Source of the DNA: an uncultured Treponema sp.
GTDB lineage: Bacteria; Spirochaetota; Spirochaetia; Treponematales; Treponemataceae
Direction of reading: 5' to 3'
Length of the DNA: 13,535 nucleotides
NCBI GenBank assembly: GCA_937885175.1
Contig: CAKZZO010000001.1
Span: 1 to 13,535 of the forward strand
The notes below the pieces were generated by a model. The model made no database searches and had not been told where the DNA came from. It saw only the letters and a program-made list of their open reading frames with translations. A program made the translations under genes and the position numbers. Shown piece after piece: positions 6,842 to 12,418 of this stretch (position 1 is the first letter of the stretch; each line of letters opens with the position of its first letter).

Positions 6842-7339
6842 ATGTATTACGGCGCAATCAAGAAATTCGACATTGCTGACGGGCTTGGTGTCCGTGTCTC
6901 TCTCTTTGTCTCTGGCTGCAGGAATCACTGTAAGGGCTGCCAGAATCCAGAGACTTGGGATTTCAACTTTGGAAAGCAGTTCACACCAGAAACCGAAAAG
7001 GAAATTTTGGATGCCCTCGCTCCAGACTACATTGCAGGCCTTACGATTCTGGGCGGAGAACCCTTTGAAGAAGAAAATCAGCGCGTACTGACCCCTTTTC
7101 TGGAAAAAGTACGGGCAACCTATCCTCAAAAAGACATCTGGTGCTACACCGGCTACGTCTACGAAAAAGACTTGCAAGCCTCCGACGGAAAAAAACGATG
7201 CGAAGTGACGGGAAGAATGTTGGCCTGCATTGACGTTCTGGTGGACGGACCCTTTATCGAAGACCTGCTGGACTTGACTCTGGACTTTAGGGGCTCATCA
7301 AACCAGCGGATTCTGCATTTGCGAGACCATGCCGTATGA
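6842..7339 (+). CDS. nrdG: Anaerobic ribonucleotide reductase activating protein (radical SAM)
   Basis: 165 aa. It is the radical SAM activase that uses a [4Fe-4S] cluster and S-adenosylmethionine to place the glycyl radical on NrdD. The cluster motif CxxxCxxC is C26, C30 and C33 (SGCRNHCKGCQNPETW). The SAM-binding GGEP motif is at 71-74, and the family ending FRGSSNQRI is near residues 149-157. Length and motifs are typical. It lies 5 nt after nrdD and overlaps the following peptidase gene by ATGA, so it is translationally coupled on both sides. Confidence 0.95.
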   Translation: MYYGAIKKFDIADGLGVRVSLFVSGCRNHCKGCQNPETWDFNFGKQFTPETEKEILDALAPDYIAGLTILGGEPFEEENQRVLTPFLEKVRATYPQKDIWCYTGYVYEKDLQASDGKKRCEVTGRMLACIDVLVDGPFIEDLLDLTLDFRGSSNQRILHLRDHAV

Positions 7340-8511
7340 TACTGTCAGAAAAAGAAAGAAATGACCTTTTAGAACGATTTTTGCGCTACGTACAGATTTG
7401 GACAACCAGTGACGGTGGACGAGCGGATCGGGGATTTCAGCCTTCCACCGACCGCCAGTGGGATTTTGCCCATATTCTGGAAAAAGAACTCAAAGACATA
7501 GGCTTGCAGTCCGTGCAGATAAGCGACCACTGCTACGTGTATGGATTTTTACCCGCCAGCAAGGGAAAAGAGGCTTGTGCTCCCATTTGCCTCCTTGCCC
7601 ATATGGACACCGTCGATGAGGTGAGTGGCGAAAATGTAAAGCCTCAGGTGACTGAGCGAGACGGCGACAGAATTATCACCAGCGACGGCACAACCCTGCT
7701 CGGAGCAGACGACAAGGCGGGCGTTACGGCAATCATGAGTGCCCTTTCCTATTTGCAGGAACATACAGAGATTTTACACGGAAAAATTGAAGTGATTTTT
7801 TCTCCCGATGAAGAAACCGGTCACGGCATGGACAATGTGCCCCTCAACCTGCTTTCTTCAAAATGCGCCTACACAGTGGACGGAGGTGCCCTGGGAGAAC
7901 TGGAAACCGAATGTTTCAACGCCTACAAGAGCGAAATCACCTTTATCGGAAAAGCCACCCACACAGGAACCGCCCGCCCCACCATGGTGAATGCCGCTGT
8001 CATGGCATCCTCTTTTGTGGCAAACCTGCCCCGTCATCAGGCTCCCGAAACAACTGACGGCTATCAGGGATTTTATGCAGCGATGGGGATACAGGGCACC
8101 ATGGAAAAGGCAAGCGTCAGCCTGCTTCTGCGTGATTTTTCCAAGGTCGGCATGGAAAAGCGAAAGGCCTTTGTGGATTTGCTCGCCCAAACCACCGCCG
8201 CATCTTTTGGCGGAAAGGCAGAGGTTACCCACACCCAGCAGTACCTGAACATGAAAGAAGGGCTGGAAAAAAATCCCTGCGTCGTACAGAATCTTATAGC
8301 CGCCTACAAAGCCAGCGGTCTTGAGCCTGTCTTTTCTCCCATTCGCGGCGGCACAGACGGCTCCCGCCTTACAGAAATGGGAATCCCCACGCCCAACATC
8401 TTTACTGGCGGACATAATTTTCACTCCCGCGACGAGTGGTGTTCCCTCAATGGTCTTTGCTCCGCCTGTGAAGTGCTTATAAACTTGGCGCGAATTTCTG
8501 CCGAAGAATAA
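7336..8511 (+). CDS. pepT: Peptidase T-like M20 tripeptidase
   Basis: 391 aa, zinc metallopeptidase of the M20B group. PepT removes the N-terminal residue of tripeptides in the cytoplasm. Metal and catalytic residues appear in order: HMDT with His89 and Asp91, GADDKAG with Asp125, PDEETG with Glu159/Glu160, Asp182 in TVDGG, and the C-terminal HNFHS with His363. The dimerisation-domain phrase IGKATHTGTARPTMVNA is at 204-220. The start overlaps the nrdG stop (ATGA), so expression should follow the nrd promoter, an unusual partner for a ribonucleotide reductase. A related M20 dipeptidase or tripeptidase specificity is possible, but overall layout favours PepT. Confidence 0.92.
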   Translation: MILSEKERNDLLERFLRYVQIWTTSDGGRADRGFQPSTDRQWDFAHILEKELKDIGLQSVQISDHCYVYGFLPASKGKEACAPICLLAHMDTVDEVSGENVKPQVTERDGDRIITSDGTTLLGADDKAGVTAIMSALSYLQEHTEILHGKIEVIFSPDEETGHGMDNVPLNLLSSKCAYTVDGGALGELETECFNAYKSEITFIGKATHTGTARPTMVNAAVMASSFVANLPRHQAPETTDGYQGFYAAMGIQGTMEKASVSLLLRDFSKVGMEKRKAFVDLLAQTTAASFGGKAEVTHTQQYLNMKEGLEKNPCVVQNLIAAYKASGLEPVFSPIRGGTDGSRLTEMGIPTPNIFTGGHNFHSRDEWCSLNGLCSACEVLINLARISAEE

Positions 8512-8545
8512 ATAAGAAGAAAATTCACTAGGGTGGAAGGAAGAT

Positions 8546-9829
8546 ATGTACGAATATAAAGTTGAAGGAGGCATTCCCATTCGGGGAACTATTGCAGCAA
8601 GCGGAAACAAAAATGCCGCACTCCCCTGTATCGCCGCCACACTCCTGACCGAAGAGCCGGTTATCCTGCGCAATATCCCGGAAATTGAAGACACAGGCGT
8701 TATGCTCCTGATTTTGCAGGCCTTGGGCGCAGGCGTAGAAAAAATCGGTGACCATGAATGGAAAATTGACGCGGCACACATCCGCTCAAACGACATTCCT
8801 GCCACGCTGAGCAAAAAAATCCGCGCTTCCATTCTCTTTGCCGGTCCCCTGATAGCCCGCACAGGCAAGGCAATTCTGCCGCCACCGGGAGGAGACGTAA
8901 TCGGTCGCCGCCGTGTGGACACCCACTTTTTGGCATTGCAGGAACTGGGAGCAGTCATATCCGTTGACGGTCCCTTTACCTTTAGCGCAAACAAACTCAA
9001 AGGCGCAGATATTTTTTTGGACGAAACATCAGTTACCGCAACAGAAAATGCCGTCATGGCAGCCGTTCTTGCCGAAGGTCACACCATAATCAACAATGCC
9101 GCCAGCGAACCCCATGTGCAGGACTTGTGCAATATGCTGGTTGCAATGGGTGCAAAAATCACCGGCATCGGAAGCAATATCCTCTACATTGACGGCGTAA
9201 AGAAACTCCACGGCACAGATTTTACCATCGGCCCGGACTTTATGGAAATCGGCTCCTACATCGGACTCGCCGCCGCCACCAAAGGCTCCATCACAATCAC
9301 CGGCATTCGTCCCCAAGAAATGCGCCCGCTAAAAGTCGCATTCAGCAAACTGGGCATCAACTGGGCAATCAAGGGAGACCGACTCACCGTACCCGTAAGT
9401 CAGGAACTCAAAGTAAACACTGACTTGGGCGGCATGATACCCAAAATTGACGACTCTCCCTGGCCGGGATTCCCGCCGGATTTAACCAGCATTATGACTG
9501 TTGTTGCAACCCAAGTGGAAGGCACCGTGCTCATTTTTGAAAAAATGTTTGAAAGCCGCATGTTCTTTGTGGACAAACTTATCAGCATGGGCGCACGCAT
9601 CACCCTCTGTGACCCCCACCGTGCAGTCGTATCAGGCCCCAGCCTACTTCATGGAGACCATCTGGTTTCTCCCGACGTACGTGCAGGCATGGCCATGGTA
9701 ATCGCAGCCCTCTGTGCCCGTGGCGAAAGCAGAATCAGCAACGTCTACCAGATTGAACGCGGCTACGAAATGCTTGTAGAAAAACTGCAAGGCCTAGGCG
9801 CCCACATCGAACGCGTAGAGATTGAATAA
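8546..9829 (+). CDS. murA: UDP-N-acetylglucosamine 1-carboxyvinyltransferase, Asp-type active site
   Basis: 427 aa. First committed step of peptidoglycan synthesis: transfer of enolpyruvate from PEP to UDP-GlcNAc in the cytoplasm. The N-terminal SGNKNAAL motif (Lys22, Asn23) is present, as are the catalytic-loop arginines (IGRRRVD, 119-125) and Asp312 in FPPDLTS, equivalent to the catalytic Asp305 of E. coli. The loop cysteine (Cys115 in E. coli) is replaced by Asp117 in PPGGDVIGRR. Natural Asp variants (Mycobacterium, Chlamydia, Borrelia) are active and not alkylated by fosfomycin, so intrinsic fosfomycin resistance is predicted. GGAAGGAAG precedes the ATG. It lies 34 nt after the peptidase gene with no terminator between, so it may be co-transcribed with the nrd genes. 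Confidence 0.95.
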   Translation: MYEYKVEGGIPIRGTIAASGNKNAALPCIAATLLTEEPVILRNIPEIEDTGVMLLILQALGAGVEKIGDHEWKIDAAHIRSNDIPATLSKKIRASILFAGPLIARTGKAILPPPGGDVIGRRRVDTHFLALQELGAVISVDGPFTFSANKLKGADIFLDETSVTATENAVMAAVLAEGHTIINNAASEPHVQDLCNMLVAMGAKITGIGSNILYIDGVKKLHGTDFTIGPDFMEIGSYIGLAAATKGSITITGIRPQEMRPLKVAFSKLGINWAIKGDRLTVPVSQELKVNTDLGGMIPKIDDSPWPGFPPDLTSIMTVVATQVEGTVLIFEKMFESRMFFVDKLISMGARITLCDPHRAVVSGPSLLHGDHLVSPDVRAGMAMVIAALCARGESRISNVYQIERGYEMLVEKLQGLGAHIERVEIE

Positions 9830-9877
9830 GACATCCATTGCATTTAAGAATCCGTAAGTAATCACAGGATATGCGTG

Positions 9878-9898
9878 AAAAACGTACATCGTTTTTTT
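9878..9898 (+). terminator. Probable terminator after murA
   Basis: AAAAACG (9878-9884) pairs with CGTTTTT (9890-9896) around TACAT, and the T run continues to 9898. The stem is AT-rich and so not very stable. It is nevertheless the only hairpin plus U-tract downstream of murA (48 bp after the stop). From here to 9971 nothing else is recognised. Confidence 0.5.
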
Positions 9899-9971
9899 CA
9901 GTTTCCAACCTGCACGCGTAACAAGGCGGAAACTTATCCCCGAAATCTACTAGCCACAAGAACAGATTTTT

Positions 9972-10205
9972 CTATAATACTTCTATTCTTTTTTTAGTAT
10001 ACATTTCTAATAAAAAAAGTTCATGCGCAACTGATAAAATAGACAAAGAACTATCTCTTAATGAAAAATAGATTTCATTTGCATAGTTCTCTATATAATT
10101 GCCATGAGAAGTTTGCGGTATAGCAACGCCATCTTCAAAAGTTTTTTTCAACGCTTCTCTTTCATCAACCGTCATCTTTTCATCTTTCTCTATACTGGAA
10201 AGCAC
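9972..10205 (-). CDS. Doubtful small ORF or gene remnant
   Basis: An AT-rich reading frame of up to 77 codons ends at 9972 and could start at GTG 10205 or at the ATG a few codons later. The frame stays open further upstream as far as a TAA near 10261, with a hydrophobic stretch (LIFSTVAFSLLRAFVLSS) but no ordinary start codon. This would fit a protein that has lost its beginning. The peptide (DEREALKKTFEDGVAIPQ, later SILSVAHELFLLEMYTKK) looks protein-like but I do not recognise a family. No clear Shine-Dalgarno site. It may be a decayed gene at the edge of an integrated element, or chance. Confidence 0.25.
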   Translation of the reverse strand: MLSSIEKDEKMTVDEREALKKTFEDGVAIPQTSHGNYIENYANEIYFSLRDSSLSILSVAHELFLLEMYTKKRIEVL

Positions 10206-10266
10206 AAACGCACGTAATAGAGAAAAAGCAACAGTAGAAAATATCAGTTTTCGATTGACTTTTTAC

Positions 10267-10294
10267 GCCCTTCCGCAATGGAATGAGGAAGGGC
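10267..10294. repeat. Perfect 8-bp inverted repeat
   Basis: GCCCTTCC (10267-10274) and GGAAGGGC (10287-10294) flank a 12-nt loop. There is no T run directly after it on either strand, so it does not look like a standard terminator. It is the first of several inverted repeats packed between 10267 and 10662. Confidence 0.6.
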
Positions 10295-10303
10295 AGTTGA
10301 TAA

Positions 10304-10324
10304 AAAGTTTGCAACGCAAACTTT
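10304..10324. repeat. Perfect 9-bp inverted repeat with 3-nt loop
   Basis: AAAGTTTGC (10304-10312), AAC, then GCAAACTTT (10316-10324). A tight hairpin as RNA, or a 21-bp near-palindrome as DNA that could serve as a repressor or recombinase site. Confidence 0.65.
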
Positions 10325-10327
10325 GCA

Positions 10328-10366
10328 AAGATAAAAACTGACGCTATCTCAGGCAGTTTTTATCTT
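10328..10366. terminator. 13-bp inverted repeat, possible bidirectional terminator
   Basis: AAGATAAAAACTG (10328-10340) pairs perfectly with CAGTTTTTATCTT (10354-10366) around a 13-nt loop. The A-rich and T-rich flanks of the stem give a U-tract in either direction, a common form of bidirectional terminator. It would separate murA and its downstream region from the phage-type operon. Confidence 0.5.
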
Positions 10367-10395
10367 GCTCTCCTTGTATCATATTTGTATCGAAC

Positions 10396-10418
10396 TGTGT
10401 TTTACATGACAAAACACA
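10396..10418. repeat. Perfect 8-bp inverted repeat, operator-like
   Basis: TGTGTTTT (10396-10403) and AAAACACA (10411-10418) are separated by ACATGAC. The arms are AT-rich and about two helical turns across, a common shape for a phage repressor operator. No repressor gene is visible in the window. Confidence 0.5.
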
Positions 10419-10530
10419 CCCCATGAAATCTCTCGTGCAAAATATGAAAGTGAAATACAAAATAAAGCATAATTAATTATAGAAATATAGTCTACTAGGA
10501 ATTCCCTTACTATCGACAACAGGCGAAAAA

Positions 10531-10538
10531 GTGTACAC
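10531..10538. repeat. 8-bp palindrome GTGTACAC
   Basis: A perfect palindrome that overlaps the base of the large hairpin beginning at 10537. It could be a dimeric protein-binding site; no other copy was noticed in the window. Confidence 0.35.
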
Positions 10539-10589
10539 CAAAAACGAACGGCTACTTTTTGGTCTGTTGAGTAGCCGCTTGTTTTCGGT
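10537..10589 (+). ncRNA. Large stem-loop 1 of a two-hairpin leader with complementary loops
   Basis: The top stem CGGCTACT (10549-10556) pairs perfectly with AGTAGCCG (10570-10577). A lower stem ACCAAAAAC (10537-10545) pairs with GTTTTCGGT (10581-10589) with one mismatch, across a small internal loop. The 13-nt apical loop (10557-10569) contains TTGGTCTGTT. That is the exact reverse complement of 10638-10647, the whole apical loop of the next hairpin plus one base. This suggests a kissing-loop or alternative pairing. The strand is inferred from the downstream gene. It is untranslated sequence before the phage-type operon. Confidence 0.55.
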
Positions 10590-10617
10590 ACGAGCGACTA
10601 TTTTACGGTAACTCGTA
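10589..10617. repeat. 6-bp inverted repeat between the two main hairpins
   Basis: TACGAG (10589-10594) and CTCGTA (10612-10617) flank a 17-nt loop. It sits between the two hairpins with complementary loops and could set their geometry. It is short and may be chance. Confidence 0.35.
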
Positions 10618-10621
10618 AATC

Positions 10622-10671
10622 AAAACCCGCAACGGATAACAGACCAATCCGAAGCGGGTTTTATTTTTTTT
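10622..10671 (+). terminator. Stem-loop 2: terminator/attenuator-like hairpin before the phage-type operon
   Basis: AAAACCCGC (10622-10630) pairs perfectly with GCGGGTTTT (10654-10662). A symmetric AA/AA internal loop and an upper stem CGGAT/ATCCG (10633-10637 with 10647-10651) follow, capped by AACAGACCA (10638-10646). ATTTTTTTT follows the lower stem, so this is a good intrinsic terminator. It lies only 16 nt before the first start codon of the operon, so it would act as an attenuator unless bypassed. Its loop is complementary both to the loop of stem-loop 1 and, over CAGACC, to GGTCTG next to the ribosome site at 10678-10683. Confidence 0.75.
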
Positions 10672-10675
10672 GCAA

Positions 10676-10683
10676 GAGGTCTG
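10676..10683 (+). promoter_or_regulatory. Ribosome binding site overlapping a hairpin-complementary sequence
   Basis: GAGGTCTG ends 3 nt before the ATG at 10687. GAGG is the likely Shine-Dalgarno core, and GGTCTG can pair with CAGACC in the loop of the preceding hairpin. A pseudoknot there would hide the ribosome site. Confidence 0.45.
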
Positions 10684-10686
10684 AAA

Positions 10687-10899
10687 ATGGCAAAAAGGAA
10701 CACCAGCAACAACCAGCTATTTAGGGAAATCCGAGAACTGGAAGAAAAGGCACTGAAAGCGGGAATCATCGGAAAAGACGACATCAAGACATCGGAAGCC
10801 ATGCGAGAAGAAGCGTGGGAATGTTATCTAATCGGTCGCATAGAATGGCTTGAAAAATCAATCAAAGAATACGAACTAGACACGGGGGCTGAATCATGA
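10687..10899 (+). CDS. Hypothetical small helical protein, first gene of the phage-type operon
   Basis: 70 aa. Family not recognised. The sequence is charged and predicted mostly helical (LFREIRELEEKALKAG, then EAMREEAWECYLIGRIEWLEKSIKEYEL), with no membrane segment or metal motif. The ATG at 10687 is preceded by GAGG, and the TGA stop overlaps the next start (ATGA). It lies just downstream of the two-hairpin leader, so it is the gene most directly exposed to that control. The position at the head of a nuclease/SSB operon suggests a phage or mobile-element accessory protein; no function can be assigned. Confidence 0.75.
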   Translation: MAKRNTSNNQLFREIRELEEKALKAGIIGKDDIKTSEAMREEAWECYLIGRIEWLEKSIKEYELDTGAES

Positions 10900-11228
10900 G
10901 CGGCTACCCTATCGAACTAATCACCAACTACAGGGCGGGAAAAATCAGCCGCCAGCAATTCACAAAACAGTTCAGCGACTGGCAGAAATCGCGCGGCATT
11001 AACTACGACTGCAAGGGAACGGCGGACAGGCTGGGCGTTCATGTTGAGTACAGGGGAACAACGGCAACAATTCGCGACGGAAAATTAAGTTTTATCACGG
11101 GCGACAATTGTGAGCCGAACAGCCCAACACATTTTTTATGGCATGAAGCAAATTCTGTTTTTGAATTCCGCCGCAAGGTTGATTTTTCCCTCAATGCGAG
11201 AAACGACGGGGGCGCGAAATGGAACTGA
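10896..11228 (+). CDS. Hypothetical phage-type protein
   Basis: 110 aa. Family not recognised. The N-terminal third resembles a short helical segment (ISRQQFTKQFSDWQKSRG). The middle (GVHVEYRGTTATIRDGKLSFI) reads like beta strands, followed by a segment with one Cys, two His and several aromatic residues (CEPNSPTHFLWHE). GGGGG lies 7 nt before the ATG. The start overlaps the preceding stop and the end overlaps the next gene by 10 nt. This tight packing and shared codon use support a real gene within the operon. Confidence 0.7.
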   Translation: MSGYPIELITNYRAGKISRQQFTKQFSDWQKSRGINYDCKGTADRLGVHVEYRGTTATIRDGKLSFITGDNCEPNSPTHFLWHEANSVFEFRRKVDFSLNARNDGGAKWN

Positions 11229-11563
11229 AAGACATACCCGAAAGCGAGGTAATCCAGCAAGTGAAACAGGTAATCAAAGTAACGGGCTTGAAAATCCAGC
11301 GCATAAACACGGGCTGTTTCACAATCGGCGAGGGAGCAAACCGCCGCTTCATCAAGACGGCGGACGCGGGAACTTGCGACTTCGAGGGCTACGACAATAT
11401 AGGGCGTTTTGTAGCGATTGAGTGCAAACGACCGAGCGGCGGGCGGCTATCACCCGCGCAGAAAGAACGGATAGCGGACATCAACCGAAAAGGCGGCGTT
11501 GCCTTTGTAGCCCACAGCGGCGAAGAAGCACTGGCAAAGCTGAAAGAAAAACATTGCATTTGA
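11219..11563 (+). CDS. VRR-NUC domain nuclease
   Basis: 114 aa, essentially a single VRR-NUC domain, a branch of the PD-(D/E)XK nucleases common in phages and mobile elements. Core residues are Asp54 in GTCDFEGY, Glu68-x-Lys70 in AIECKRPSGG, and Gln81 in LSPAQKERI. The typical closing strand GGVAFVAHS follows at about 92-100. Stand-alone phage VRR-NUC proteins are thought to cut structured DNA such as junctions during replication or recombination; the exact substrate here is unknown. It starts within the previous gene, with GGGGG 6 nt upstream. The genes for a second PD-(D/E)XK nuclease and SSB further along support a DNA replication/recombination role. Confidence 0.88.
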   Translation: MELKDIPESEVIQQVKQVIKVTGLKIQRINTGCFTIGEGANRRFIKTADAGTCDFEGYDNIGRFVAIECKRPSGGRLSPAQKERIADINRKGGVAFVAHSGEEALAKLKEKHCI

Positions 11564-11579
11564 CAAGGGGGTACGAGAA

Positions 11580-12125
11580 ATGCAGGAACAGGAAGAAGAG
11601 AAAAGGAAAATCCCGATACCGCAAATCATGCTGATTTTACTCCAGCAGTTGAACTACACGGCGCACGAGAAAGAAGCGGTTTTGCAGTGCGAGGAAAGCG
11701 AAAGCAAGGTCGCAAACTTGCAGGGATTTTTAGCGGGCGTTCGTTCATACAAGAAAGCCCTGCGCGATAACGGCTACACATTCGACATCAAGTTTGACAG
11801 CACGGAAGAGCGCAAACTGCCGTATTTCAGCGACGACGGGTGCGAGATTGGGCTTGCAGAATTGCGCGAGGTATGCTCGGACATCGACGAAATGACCGAC
11901 AGCGCGGACTATAAGAACTTCCAAGAATTGTTGCAGAAAGCCGTGGACATTCAAAAAGACTGGCTTTTTTACACCAGCGAAAAGGGGCGTGATTTGCATT
12001 TTGCAAAAGGCTGGTATGAAGCCATGAGCGCAACAGGCGCAACCATGCTCCGACTGCACACAGCATTAGACGCGGCAGAAAAAGAAGCCGCCGAAAGCCC
12101 GCCGTTTGACGACGACAGCGAATAA
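11580..12125 (+). CDS. Hypothetical phage-type protein
   Basis: 181 aa. Family not recognised. It is acidic with a charged N terminus (QEQEEEKRKIPIP) and a very acidic C terminus (SPPFDDDSE). In between are mainly helical segments, for example ELREVCSDIDEMTDSADYKNFQELLQKAVDIQKDWLFY, read in two stretches at about 94-131. The acidic tail containing DDD resembles the C-terminal tips used by SSB-like proteins for docking, which is only a suggestion. GGGGG lies 8 nt before the ATG, with 16 nt between it and the nuclease gene. The stop at 12123-12125 is directly followed by the tRNA-like element. Confidence 0.75.
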   Translation: MQEQEEEKRKIPIPQIMLILLQQLNYTAHEKEAVLQCEESESKVANLQGFLAGVRSYKKALRDNGYTFDIKFDSTEERKLPYFSDDGCEIGLAELREVCSDIDEMTDSADYKNFQELLQKAVDIQKDWLFYTSEKGRDLHFAKGWYEAMSATGATMLRLHTALDAAEKEAAESPPFDDDSE

Positions 12126-12126
12126 G

Positions 12127-12186
12127 GGAGCGGGCGCAGAGGGCGCAAGCGGAAACGCTCGGCGGGTTCAAATCCCGCCCGTTCCA
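12127..12186 (+). ncRNA. 60-nt tRNA-like cloverleaf without normal D and anticodon arms
   Basis: The acceptor stem GGAGCGG (12127-12133) pairs with CCGTTCC (12179-12185) with one G-U, and A12186 takes the discriminator position. A canonical T arm has stem GCGGG/CCCGC (12062+100 to 12066+100, i.e. 12162-12166 with 12174-12178) and the 7-nt loop TTCAAAT. Only 28 nt lie between acceptor and T arm. They can form two 4-bp hairpins: GCGC-AGAGG-GCGC (12134-12146) and AGCG-GAAA-CGCT (12148-12159, a GNRA-type loop). There is no 7-nt anticodon loop and no encoded CCA. A competing fold pairs GAGCG 12128-12132 with CGCTC 12156-12160. It sits between two genes of the phage-type operon. It could be a tRNA mimic, an RNA-processing signal or a tRNA relic. 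Confidence 0.6.
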
Positions 12187-12188
12187 AA

Positions 12189-12218
12189 AGGCGGAAGCGG
12201 TGCGCAACGCGGAAGCCT
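12189..12218 (+). ncRNA. Hairpin with symmetric GGAA/GGAA internal loop after the tRNA-like element
   Basis: AGGC (12189-12192) pairs with GCCT (12215-12218) and GCG (12197-12199) with CGC (12208-12210). Two identical GGAA segments face each other between these stems, allowing four consecutive G-A pairs. The apical loop GTGCGCAA contains the self-complementary TGCGCA. Starting two bases after the tRNA-like element, it could be part of the same structured RNA. Confidence 0.45.
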
Positions 12219-12244
12219 AAAAAATTGATTTACGAGGTGCGAAC

Positions 12245-12418
12245 ATGAAAAACGCAATTTTGCAAATCTGCGAGAAATTACGCGGATATTCAAACGATAA
12301 AGATTACTTCGAGGTAATCAAGGCGAATCAGAACGAGGACGGCGACTTTGTTGTAGTTTGCCGCGCCGTAGAAGTACAGGCAGAACCACAGGGGGCAAAA
12401 GATGAAAGTGACAAATAG
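12245..12418 (+). CDS. Hypothetical 57-aa protein
   Basis: 57 aa. Family not recognised. A short helix (NAILQICEKLRGYS) and a beta-like middle (DYFEVIKANQNEDGDFVVVCRAVEVQ) end in a polar tail. GAGG lies 7 nt before the ATG at 12245. The end overlaps the next gene by 17 nt, and the ribosome site of that gene (GGGGG at 12391-12395) is translated as part of this protein. This arrangement supports a real, translationally coupled gene. It may be a small partner of the following nuclease. Confidence 0.65.
   Translation: MKNAILQICEKLRGYSNDKDYFEVIKANQNEDGDFVVVCRAVEVQAEPQGAKDESDK

Noticed and set aside
7858..9057. 399-codon open frame on the minus strand
   Set aside because: It is antisense to pepT and murA, whose motifs are complete on the plus strand; the translation is low-complexity and matches no family.
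10423..10476. 17-codon open frame that could be a leader peptide before the hairpin region
   Set aside because: No Shine-Dalgarno site precedes it and no codon bias suggests attenuation.
12160..12186. Phage attachment site made of a tRNA 3' end
   Set aside because: It lies inside an operon, far from any integrase, and has a matching 5' acceptor strand, so a structured RNA explains it better; not fully excluded.
11827..12207. Minus-strand frames with tRNA-antisense-like peptides (RAGFEPAE, GRDLNPPS)
   Set aside because: Such peptides are a familiar artefact of translating tRNA T arms in reverse; they support the tRNA-like element rather than a protein.
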